A stretch of 64,000 nucleotides of DNA from Mesostigma viride (lineage: Eukaryota; Streptophyta; Mesostigmatophyceae; Mesostigmatales; Mesostigmataceae): positions 8,842,348-8,906,347 of the forward strand of contig RPFO01000041.1 of the NCBI GenBank assembly GCA_009746045.1, given 5' to 3'. Below are positions 56,433-64,000 of the stretch, in pieces; positions within the stretch are counted from its first letter, which is position 1, and the number at the start of each line of letters is the position of its first letter. Made by a program: the position numbers and the translations under genes. Under the pieces are notes generated by a model that did no database searches, was not told where the DNA came from, and saw only the letters and a program-made list of their open reading frames with translations.

Positions 56433-58080
56433 GTCAGGAACACCTTGCGCCCGTGCCCCTCGGCGATCTCGACCAGGTTCAGCGTACGGGCGTACACCTC
56501 GACGTGGCCGTCGGTCATCACCGCGCCCTCCTTGAGGCCCGGGACCTGCTTGAACCGGAAATGGAGCACCGGGCGGTCGATCTTGCTCAGGTTGATGCTG
56601 CCGCTCGGGTCGTCCGACTCCGGGAACACCGCGAACGGCATCACGTAGATCATCTCGAAGTTGTTCTCGACCGGCACCTTGCTGTGGAACTCCGACGGCA
56701 GGTAGTGGCTGAACCAGAGGGGGTCGCGGGGGGGCGCCCAGAGCTCCTTGCCGTTGATCGCGAACGTCGCGCGGTCGAAGAAGGTGTTGTCGATGTGCGC
56801 CATCTGCTTGCCGAACGTGGGCAGATAGTACCCCCCAGATGGTGCCAGCTTCATTTCGTTCGCGTCGAACGGCCGGTTGCCCTCGAAGTTCCAGAAGTCC
56901 CAGTTGGAGTTCTTGTCGCCCGACCCCTCCAGTCGCTTGTGGTCCGCACGGAAGAAGAAGATCAGCTCCTTGCACGCGCCCGTGAAGTCGTCCAGCAGGT
57001 ACTCCTTGATCAGCTTGTCCTCGCTCTTCAGCGGGAAGGACATGTGCTGCGTCTCCGTGATCAGGTAGCTGTGCTTACCCGACACGAACTGCTGCCTCTC
57101 GAACTTGTCCAGGAACACGAAACGAGTCACCAGGGCCGCCTTGAGGATCTCCCCTCCCAAGGCCTTGTTCTTGAGGTACTCGTTCGTCGACGCGTACGTG
57201 AACGCGTTGATCGGCTTTTGATTGCTGTCCAGCGTCTCCGTCTCGATGTACACCTGCACGTCCTGGGGCGTGTACCGCAGCTTGTCGGCGACCGTCACTT
57301 CCTTCCCGAACGGCACCTTCTCGAAGTACCGCGTGTAGTCCGCCCTCAGCGGCTTCTGGCTGAGCTTCACGCGCACCTCCACGTCGTGGTACTGCAGAGC
57401 GGCGATGGGGAGCGCGTGCCCGGGGTTGCGGTTGAAGAAGAACTGCAGCGGGACGTAGATGTGCTGGTCGTGCTGCGTGCCGACGTTGCCCACCCCCCCG
57501 TGCTCCTTGGGCAGGTTGGAGATGGAGCTGTGCTCCCTGGACGCGGTCAGCGAGTCCCACACGTGCAGGAAGTCGCCCGTGTGGCTCTCGATCTTCTGCC
57601 CGCCGATCCACAGCTCCACCGTGTTCGTCAGCACGTACCCCAGGTGGTCGATCCACGCGGCGTTCAGGTCCTCGTGCGTCAGGCCGTCGTACTCCCCGTC
57701 CGCGACCAGGGGCAGCTTGTCGGCCTCGAAAGCCGCCACCACGTCCGTCGCGACCGTGGGCAGGTTCGCGTTCACCGCCAGATTTGCGTTCAGCGCGGGC
57801 CGGCTGATGCTGATGTTCGCCGTGCCGTAGTTCAGCTTGCCGATGTTGTAGTAGAGGTACATCTGCGTGACCAGGTCGCCGATCTTCGGGATCATGAACC
57901 GCAGGTCGCCGCCGTACGTGGGGGGGTCACCGAGAGCAGCTCCACGTCCGCCCACGAGAAGTTCGTGTGGCGGCTGTAGATCCTCTTGAAGTACGTCTTC
58001 TCCGGCACCGCCGTCAAGTACGTGTCGAAACTCCCCTTGGCCTCCAGCCAGACGATGGGCGCAGACAGATCCTGAGACAT
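56429..58080 (-). CDS. Major capsid protein paralogue 1 (divergent), frameshifted
   Basis: Starts MSQDLSAPIVWLEAKGSFDT at 58080, with KTYFKRIYSRHTNFSW typical of double-jelly-roll capsid N-termini. A frame change at a seven-base G/C run (57920-57926) leads to PTYGGDLRFMIPKIGDLVTQ and then the long body: LELWIGG-type strand (VELWIGGQKIES), FFFNRNPGHALPIAALQYHD, EFHSKVPVENNFEMI-like end, and ..GSINLSKIDRP. About 550 residues. More distant from paralogues 2 and 3 than they are from each other. Confidence 0.85.
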
Positions 58081-58173
58081 GTGGTCGGCATACTACCGTC
58101 AGCACACATTTTGTTTTCGAGCGGAGGGCCGCACTTTTTTTTCTCCGCCCACTTTAGAACGCACACATCCGCG

Positions 58174-59946
58174 ATGGCACACGCTATCATGCAACTCAAG
58201 GCCAAGGGGAGCCAGGACATCGCCTGCATCGTCAACCCCGAAGTCACCTTCTGGCGCTCCGTGTACCCCCGCCACACCAACTTCGCGTGGGACGACACCG
58301 TCATCACCCAGTCCACCGGGTCCGTCGGGTACGGCCAGACCGTCGAGTTCAAGCTCCCCCGGTCCGGCGACCTCGTCACCCGCTGCGTCCTCTTCCTCGA
58401 GGTCGGCGCGGTCTCCGACTGGGGCGGCAAGTTCTGTCCCTTCATCTGGGACTTCGGCCGCGCCCTCATCCAGTACTTCGAGCTCACCATCGGCGGCTAC
58501 CAGATCGAGAGGATCACCGGCGACATGCTGCATGTGAACGACCTCCTGTCCCGCGCGGACTACGCCAGCTACGTCGATAACATGCCCGCCAAGCACGGCG
58601 CCGGCGTCAAGTTCGACAAGGCCGGGAAGATCGTCGAGCAGGCCACCGGGACCGCCAAGCAGTACCTCTACATCCCGCTCGACTTCAGCTTCACCGCCGA
58701 CCCGGGCCTCGCGCTGCCCATGATCGCCCTGCAGTACCACGAGGTGCGCGTCAAGGTCAAGTTCAACGACGCCGGAGCCATCTTCAACCACCGCTCGATC
58801 ACCGAGCCGGCTTTCTTTACGGTGGGGGCCGTGGGGGCTGCCGGGGCTGGGGGGATTAACGTCATCAAGACGGAACTCGGCAGTACCGTGTACGATACGA
58901 ACAAGTACAAGCTAACCGACGAGAACGCCGTCCGCGCGCTCATCCGCAAGCTGTACCTGGAGGGCAGGTACGGCAACACGATGGCGCATTTGGTGGAGCA
59001 GGAGGGAAACCTCCGGTGGGTCAACTACGTCATCGAGAACGCGATGTACACCGACAAGGTCACCATGGTCTATAATAACGTCTCGGCTGCCACTGATCTA
59101 GGCGCTTCCGTAACCGCTGGTACGTCGCAAGTGGTCAACGGCAGCAACGTCATCACGACCGCAGGGGTGGACCCGAAGCTCGCCATCAAGTTCAAGATCC
59201 CGTTATCAGCAGGGGGATATAACAACGACCAGGTGTTTGAGATCCAGGATGCCGTCATCCCCCGCGAGTACAAGTTCACGCCCACCTCCTACGCGACGAC
59301 CGCCAACGACCGCGCCACGTGGATCGCACAACCGCCCAGCCTCGCCGCCAAGCTCATCTGCCGCTACATCTACCTGGACGACTTCGAGCGCCGCCAGTTT
59401 GCGGTCAACCCGCACGAGTACCTCATCACCGAGTACCAGCACCACCAGCAGTTCCTCGGCGCCAACACCGACCAGGTCGTGGTCGACCTCAAGTTCAACC
59501 ACCCCACCAAAGAGCTCATCTTCTTCTACCGCCCTGACGAGTGGTGGACCGAAGACCTCAAGGACTACTACAAGGGGTACTGGTCCTTCAAGAACGTCGC
59601 CTCCTCGTTCGGAGAGGGGCACCTCTTCACCACGGCCAACCTCATCCTCAACTCCCAGAACGTGTACGCGGACGGCAGGGACCCCGTCTACTTCGACTAC
59701 GTGGTCCCCAACCAATTCCACAAGCGCGTGGACAAGGACAGTCACGTCTACGTGATCCCCTTCTCCATGCAGCCCGACTCCTGGAAGCCCTCCGGCTCCA
59801 TCAACATGTCGCGGCTCGATGACGTCAAGCTCGTGCTCAAGGGGATGGGCACTACCACCCCCGCCGGCACCCTGAACGTCTACGCCAAGAACTTCAACGT
59901 CATGAAGATCATGAACGGCATGGGAGGCAAGCGGTACGCCTCGTAA
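58174..59946 (+). CDS. Major capsid protein paralogue 2
   Basis: 590 residues from MAHAIMQLKAKGSQDIACIV. Landmarks: VTFWRSVYPRHTNFAWDDTV, VEFKLPRSGDLVTRCVLFLE, YFELTIGGYQIERITGDML, GLALPMIALQYHEVRVKVKF, YLDDFERRQFAVNPHEYLIT, LKFNHPTKELIFFYRP, and GSINMSRLDDVKLVLKG near the end. This is the double-jelly-roll major capsid fold of nucleocytoviruses, with a long variable insertion between about residues 200 and 390. Intact. Tandem with paralogue 3, 64 bp apart. Confidence 0.93.
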   Translation: MAHAIMQLKAKGSQDIACIVNPEVTFWRSVYPRHTNFAWDDTVITQSTGSVGYGQTVEFKLPRSGDLVTRCVLFLEVGAVSDWGGKFCPFIWDFGRALIQYFELTIGGYQIERITGDMLHVNDLLSRADYASYVDNMPAKHGAGVKFDKAGKIVEQATGTAKQYLYIPLDFSFTADPGLALPMIALQYHEVRVKVKFNDAGAIFNHRSITEPAFFTVGAVGAAGAGGINVIKTELGSTVYDTNKYKLTDENAVRALIRKLYLEGRYGNTMAHLVEQEGNLRWVNYVIENAMYTDKVTMVYNNVSAATDLGASVTAGTSQVVNGSNVITTAGVDPKLAIKFKIPLSAGGYNNDQVFEIQDAVIPREYKFTPTSYATTANDRATWIAQPPSLAAKLICRYIYLDDFERRQFAVNPHEYLITEYQHHQQFLGANTDQVVVDLKFNHPTKELIFFYRPDEWWTEDLKDYYKGYWSFKNVASSFGEGHLFTTANLILNSQNVYADGRDPVYFDYVVPNQFHKRVDKDSHVYVIPFSMQPDSWKPSGSINMSRLDDVKLVLKGMGTTTPAGTLNVYAKNFNVMKIMNGMGGKRYAS

Positions 59947-60010
59947 TTTCGCGCGGGCCTCGACTGGAATAAAAATATTCTCACGGTTATGGTAGAAACC
60001 TTCACCTGAA

Positions 60011-61831
60011 ATGTCGCATCCCATCATGGCTCTGCGCGCCAAGGGCACACAAGACGTCGCCCTCATCGTCGACCCCGAGGTCACCTTCTTCAAGACCGTG
60101 TACCCCCGCCACACCAACTTCGCCATGGAGGACACCGAGGTCACGCAATCCGCGGGCATCGTCGGGTACGGCCAGGCCGTCGAGTTCAAGCTCCCCCGGT
60201 CCGGCGACCTCGTCACCAAGCTCATGGCCTACATCCGAGTGGACGCGTTCCCCAACGTGGGCTTCTCCCCCTTCGCCAAGGACTTCGGTCGCATCCTGAT
60301 CGACCACGTCGAGCTCGTTATCGGCGGCTACTCCATCGAGAAGATCACCGGCGATTTCCTGCACATCAACGACGTACTGAGCAAGCGGGCCTTCGAGAGC
60401 AGCGTCGACAACATCCCCGTCAACCACGGTGGCAGTGTGGAGATCGACGAGCTCGGCCGCATCGTCGACTACTGCTCGGGGAAGAACCCGCAGCACCTGT
60501 ACATCCCCCTGGAGTTCACCTTCACCGCGGAACCCGGCCTCGCGCTGCCCATGATCGCCCTGCAGTATCACGAGGTCGTCATCAAGGTGCAGTTCGCCAC
60601 CGCCGACAACCTCTTCACGCGCTACTGGTGGAATCTGACGGCCGCCAGCACTGCACCCGCGACGGGGAGCGTCAGCGGCACAGTCCCGTTGACCGACTAT
60701 AAGATTGTCGCTAGTACGAGCTTTCACACCAACGCGCTGAGGCTGGCGGAGGTTAAGAGGATTTTGGGCTTGATGGACACAGGATCCACGCTGTACGTGA
60801 CCAGGCGAGAGACGAGCAATCTCACTAACATCATGTGGGCGAAGGACCAGACTTTGGACTGGATCTTGAACTCTGTGGACCTGGCAAAAACCTCGGCCGC
60901 GACCGGGGGCGGTACCAATGAGACGACCTATCCGACGGCCGGGCTAACCAAGGGTCAGGCCTACGTGATGACCTGGACCACGTCCCTCCCGGACAACAAC
61001 CCTACGAACAACGCAAAGGAGCAGTTGATTGGGTTCACGGTGAGGTGGCGCAGTTTCAACTACGGGTACACCTACGAGATCTCCGTGGAATACTCTCAGT
61101 TGAACGCCCTCGGGGTAAACGCGTCCACCGCCACGATCACCGCCCCGACCACTCAGACCTTGAACAACATCAACCCCCGCACGGGCTGGATCGCCACCCC
61201 GCCTGTCTTCCAGTGCAAGCTCCTGGCCCGCTACATCTACCTGGACGACTTCGAGCGCCGCCAGTTCGCGCTCAACTCCCACGAGTACCTCATCACCGAG
61301 ACCCAGCGCATCCAGCAGCACGTGGGCGGAGAGGAAGAGCTCTCCCTCGACCTCAAGTTCAACCACCCCGTCAAGGAGCTCCTCTTCTTCTTCAAGCCCG
61401 CCTCGCTCTCCTTCGTCGACTCCAAGTACCGCTCCGACGCCGAGTTCGCCTACAACGGGTACTGGAAGTTCTGGAACGACAACTCGGCGTTCGGAGACGG
61501 CCACCTCTTCACCACCTGCAACCTGCTGCTCAACTCGCAGACCGTGTTCGGCGAGGGCCGCGACCCCATCTACTTCTCCTACGCGCTGCCCTCCGACTTC
61601 CACACCCGCGTGCTCCGGGACAGCAACGTGTACGTGATCCCCTTCGCCGTCGACCCCGAGTCCTGGAAGCCCACCGGGTCCGTCAACATGTCGCGGCTGG
61701 ACAGCGTCAAGCTCAACCTCAAGGGTCTGGGCACCGGCGGCGTGCCCCAGGGCACCATCGAGGTCTACGCCCGCAGCTTCAACGTGTTGCGCATCCAGTC
61801 GGGCATGGGCGGCAAGCGGTTCGCCTCGTAA
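60011..61831 (+). CDS. Major capsid protein paralogue 3
   Basis: 606 residues, MSHPIMALRAKGTQDVALIV. Same order of blocks as paralogue 2 (VTFFKTVYPRHTNFAMEDTE, VEFKLPRSGDLVTKLMAYIR, YFSYALPSDFHTRVLRD, GSVNMSRLDSVKLNLKG, GMGGKRFAS C-terminus). Most divergence lies in the surface-loop segment (about residues 200-400), as expected for exposed capsomer loops. Intact; with paralogue 2 it probably arose by duplication. Confidence 0.93.
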   Translation: MSHPIMALRAKGTQDVALIVDPEVTFFKTVYPRHTNFAMEDTEVTQSAGIVGYGQAVEFKLPRSGDLVTKLMAYIRVDAFPNVGFSPFAKDFGRILIDHVELVIGGYSIEKITGDFLHINDVLSKRAFESSVDNIPVNHGGSVEIDELGRIVDYCSGKNPQHLYIPLEFTFTAEPGLALPMIALQYHEVVIKVQFATADNLFTRYWWNLTAASTAPATGSVSGTVPLTDYKIVASTSFHTNALRLAEVKRILGLMDTGSTLYVTRRETSNLTNIMWAKDQTLDWILNSVDLAKTSAATGGGTNETTYPTAGLTKGQAYVMTWTTSLPDNNPTNNAKEQLIGFTVRWRSFNYGYTYEISVEYSQLNALGVNASTATITAPTTQTLNNINPRTGWIATPPVFQCKLLARYIYLDDFERRQFALNSHEYLITETQRIQQHVGGEEELSLDLKFNHPVKELLFFFKPASLSFVDSKYRSDAEFAYNGYWKFWNDNSAFGDGHLFTTCNLLLNSQTVFGEGRDPIYFSYALPSDFHTRVLRDSNVYVIPFAVDPESWKPTGSVNMSRLDSVKLNLKGLGTGGVPQGTIEVYARSFNVLRIQSGMGGKRFAS

Positions 61832-62034
61832 ATTTGTGATGATTGAGTAAAGGCATCCAAAGTCCCTACCTCAACCACTATGGGACGGCCTTGAAATCGT
61901 ATCTAGTAACAGTAGCTTTGTCGTGTTTTCTTAACTTCATTTCATTAACTTAATAAACGTTTTTAACTTACAAAGCGTTCATGAAATGAGTATAAATAGG
62001 GAAAAGCGTCTGCCATGAGGAAGTTCTCGCTACA

Positions 62035-62160
62035 AGCGAGAACTGGAAATTCCCCGGGGCCAGGCAGCGAGACACGCCCGTGACCGACCGCAAGGGGGTC
62101 ACCCATATCATAATGCTGCTCCCCGGCAAGATAGCAGCCGGGTATAAATTGTGTGAGGCC
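62035..62160 (+). pseudogene. BRO-N-like family fragment D
   Basis: Contains the junction of variable segment and core (ENWKFPGARQRDTPVTDRKG, then IIMLLPGKIAAGYK) but nothing before or after. Closest to copy C at the segment end (WKFPGARQRDTPVTD). It is an isolated piece in gene-free sequence. Confidence 0.75.
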
Positions 62161-62234
62161 TGTGCGAGAGATCCCCTACATCCGTAGTTCCCGCACCGAG
62201 GTCCGTTGTCAGAGGACTTACATCCGCATCGTCA

Positions 62235-62297
62235 CGAGCGTCCACGCGCGCTCTCATCCCACACAAAATCGCCACATATCACCGAGGAGTGTCCATC
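62235..62297 (+). promoter_or_regulatory. Conserved leader of BRO-N-like fragment E
   Basis: CGAGCGTCC begins 63 bases before ATG 62298; ends GTGTCCATCATG. Conserved although the gene is broken. Confidence 0.45.
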
Positions 62298-62620
62298 ATG
62301 TCGGCCATCGTCCAGTACCTGACACCCTCCAGCGGGGAAGAGGACTTTTGGGGGCACCCCAGTTCGCGGGCAAGATCCGCGTGACAGATGACGGCAGAAT
62401 GTCCGTGTTTGACGCGATGGCCGCAATCGGCATTTCACAGCCTAAGGTATACCTTTTAAACCTGCAAAAGTCCAACCAAGAAGTGGTTAATTTCCTTAAC
62501 CACTTCCGATTCCCGGGTCAAGGGCAGCGAGACACGCCCGTAGGGTTTACCTTCTCAACCTCCAGAAAGCTCACGGTGAAGGTGTTAATTTTATTAACAC
62601 CTTCAAGTTCATGCATATGT
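62298..62620 (+). pseudogene. BRO-N-like family fragments E/F, rearranged
   Basis: Starts with a leader-matched ATG (62298) and MSAIVQYLTPSSGEED, changes frame, then GKIRVTDDGRMSVFDAMAAI and ISQPKVYLLNLQKSNQEVVN, closest to copy A. After FPGQGQRDTPV at about 62540 it jumps to a second variant of the same variable segment (YLLNLQKAHGEGVNFINTFK) instead of the core. So two alternative variable segments stand side by side without the rest of a gene. Confidence 0.75.
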
Positions 62621-62702
62621 GATATCAATAATACGAAGACGTGTTGTGACTGTCTGCTTAACGGACGCGAAATAAATTCTGCATTGTACTCCAAACGACG
62701 AC

Positions 62703-63713
62703 ATGGCCCTCTCGTTACGAATCTCCAAGCCCCCGCCGTGCGGCGTGCGGGCGGCGCAGGAGCCCGACAAGTGGGTGTGCGTGGGGAAAAAGCCGCGGAC
62801 CACGAAGCTAGTCAAGATATACAACGAGGAGGTGCTGCTCTACAGGAGCAAGGACGACGACCGGACGCTCGCGGTCAGGAACGCGTGTCCCCACCGAGGC
62901 GCGCGGCTCTCACACAACGGACGCGTGGAATCGGACTGCGTCCGGTGCGCGTATCACGGCATGCGCTGGGGGCCGCGGAACAACGCCGACAACTACCTGC
63001 AGGTGAAGGAGGACCACCGTCTGGTCTGGGTGAACGCGGGACTGGGGGACGGCGACTCGGAGCCGCCCACGATGCCCGAGTTCTCCGACCCGGCGTACAG
63101 GACCTTTGCGTACTCCGCCTTCATCTCCGCGCACCCACAGATCGTCATGGAGAACCTGCTGGACTACGCCCATCTCGAGTACGTGCACAAGGTGAAGATC
63201 GTGGACGCGAAGAGCACGGACGCGGTCACGGAAACCGGGGCGGATTCGCGAACCCGCGGAAAGAGCGTCTACAGCTACCCGGTCGTCAACGAGTTCATGG
63301 GCCGCGCTCTCTTGCAGCTCATGCCCCGGGATGGCAAGGGGGAGGAGCCGGAGGATCTCCGCATCTCGGTCGAGAACGAGTTCTTCCTGCCATACACCTC
63401 GAGCCTGAGGTTCATGATCTCCGGCCACGAGAAGGCGGCCATGGTGCTGTGGTTCAGCGTGCTGCCCTACGAGCCCGAGCGCTCGCTGGTCACGTGCAAG
63501 GTCGCGCGCAACATACTGACGCCGGCCGCGTGGGACGGCCTATTCTGGCTGCTCAACTCTCTGCCCCTGAAGGAGGACGACGATATCGTGAGCAACGTTA
63601 TCGCCGAGGAGTGGTGGCGCAACAAGCTGGTCAACAGCGACACGTTCATCAAGATGTACAGAGACTGTCTGAGGGAGGTGTACGGGATGCTGTATCTGGA
63701 CGCATTCCCGTGA
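62703..63713 (+). CDS. Rieske non-heme iron oxygenase
   Basis: 336 residues. Rieske [2Fe-2S] ligands Cys62 and His64 (CPHRGARLSH) and Cys82 and His85 (CAYHG), then the mononuclear-iron motif N151-x2-D154-x2-H157-x4-H162 in MENLLDYAHLEYVH, the exact spacing of ring-hydroxylating and pheophorbide/choline-type oxygenases. Complete and intact, GC-rich as its neighbours. The substrate cannot be read; it may be a sterol, chlorophyll-derived or amine compound of the host. A reductase partner is not visible here. Confidence 0.88.
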   Translation: MALSLRISKPPPCGVRAAQEPDKWVCVGKKPRTTKLVKIYNEEVLLYRSKDDDRTLAVRNACPHRGARLSHNGRVESDCVRCAYHGMRWGPRNNADNYLQVKEDHRLVWVNAGLGDGDSEPPTMPEFSDPAYRTFAYSAFISAHPQIVMENLLDYAHLEYVHKVKIVDAKSTDAVTETGADSRTRGKSVYSYPVVNEFMGRALLQLMPRDGKGEEPEDLRISVENEFFLPYTSSLRFMISGHEKAAMVLWFSVLPYEPERSLVTCKVARNILTPAAWDGLFWLLNSLPLKEDDDIVSNVIAEEWWRNKLVNSDTFIKMYRDCLREVYGMLYLDAFP

Positions 63714-63750
63714 GTGCGCAAACTAAATCGCGATGCTATATATACGAATA

Positions 63751-64000
63751 ATGTCACCCGGATCCCGTAAAAAGCCTGCGAAGACGTGCATCGTAGACGA
63801 GGACGATCAAATCATCACGTGCTATCCTATCAAGCCTCCCAGACCCAAACCCGACCCTCCCCCGTCGCGTAGGTACTCGTCCACGACCTCCGGAGTGGAT
63901 ATCGCTCCTCCCGAAACGGGGTTCAGTCTCGTGAGGTATTTCAGGACGTTAGGAGGCACCGCGCCCCCCGCAGGCCGTAAACCTGAGCCGTCAATCCCGA
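63751..64000 (+). CDS. Unknown protein, truncated by window end
   Basis: Open frame from ATG 63751 (MSPGSRKKPAKTCIVDEDDQ, then PPRPKPDPPPSRRY) to the window edge, Lys/Pro-rich. Preceded by CTATATATAC (63736-63745), the strongest promoter-like box here. Too short to assign. Confidence 0.55.
   Translation, partial: MSPGSRKKPAKTCIVDEDDQIITCYPIKPPRPKPDPPPSRRYSSTTSGVDIAPPETGFSLVRYFRTLGGTAPPAGRKPEPSIP

Noticed and set aside
56453-57979. 508-codon frame on the plus strand
   Set aside because: Antisense to major capsid paralogue 1, whose identity is certain.
1-64000. tRNA or rRNA genes
   Set aside because: I looked for cloverleaf-type arm spacing and conserved rRNA words and saw none convincing; the only tRNA-related words are the retrotransposon primer-binding sites.

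Overview
The window looks like a piece of a large DNA virus genome of the phylum Nucleocytoviricota, probably integrated in a eukaryotic chromosome (a giant endogenous viral element). The viral assignment rests on three double-jelly-roll major capsid protein genes, a PCNA sliding clamp, poxvirus-type late transcription factors VLTF2-like and VLTF3, KilA-N and BRO-N-like genes, a DNA cytosine-5 methyltransferase and dense GC-rich genes on both strands whose starts and stops often overlap. The eukaryotic setting rests on two complete, recently inserted LTR retrotransposons, one nested in the other, that split a viral gene, and on long gene-free blocks of satellite-like DNA. The host cannot be named from the sequence. 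The virus most resembles those of algae and protists.

Layout. 1-18.5 kb: viral genes, mostly leftward, including F-box-like, RING/TRAF, HNH, AT-hook, VLTF2-like, BRO-N-like copy A, OTU protease, NifS-like cysteine desulfurase and two tandem Cys/His mini-proteins. 0.5-1.8 kb is gene-free and host-like. 18.5-21.4 kb: gene-free block with a 79-bp minisatellite, a pair of 324-bp inverted repeats around a 169-bp spacer, and a degenerate ~150-bp tandem repeat. 21.4-33.1 kb: KilA-N gene with a predicted GT-AG intron filled by a 42-bp minisatellite, BRO-N-like copy B, a LamG-like protein, cytosine methyltransferase, two long repeat-containing putative structural proteins and several unknowns. 33.1-50.6 kb: a Ty3/gypsy chromovirus (667-bp LTRs) that contains a Ty1/copia element (778-bp LTRs, ATGAT target duplication) in its chromodomain. 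50.6-64 kb: viral core genes VLTF3, BRO-N-like copy C, PCNA, a LysM protein, three capsid genes, a graveyard of BRO-N-like fragments, and a Rieske oxygenase.

How the genes work together. VLTF2-like and VLTF3 would drive late transcription, PCNA DNA replication, and the capsid proteins with the LysM and glycine/alanine-rich proteins the particle. OTU protease, RING/TRAF and two F-box-like proteins form a ubiquitin-directed set. NifS and the Rieske enzyme are metabolic cargo. Short GTATA-type boxes just before start codons look like the viral promoter.

Caution. At least a dozen otherwise well-conserved genes change frame once or twice, often inside C or G homopolymers, and the very young retrotransposons also contain single-base frame changes. 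This could be pseudogene decay or residual long-read indel error. Where I give one gene for several frames I say so. All family assignments come from motif reading; no database search was run.
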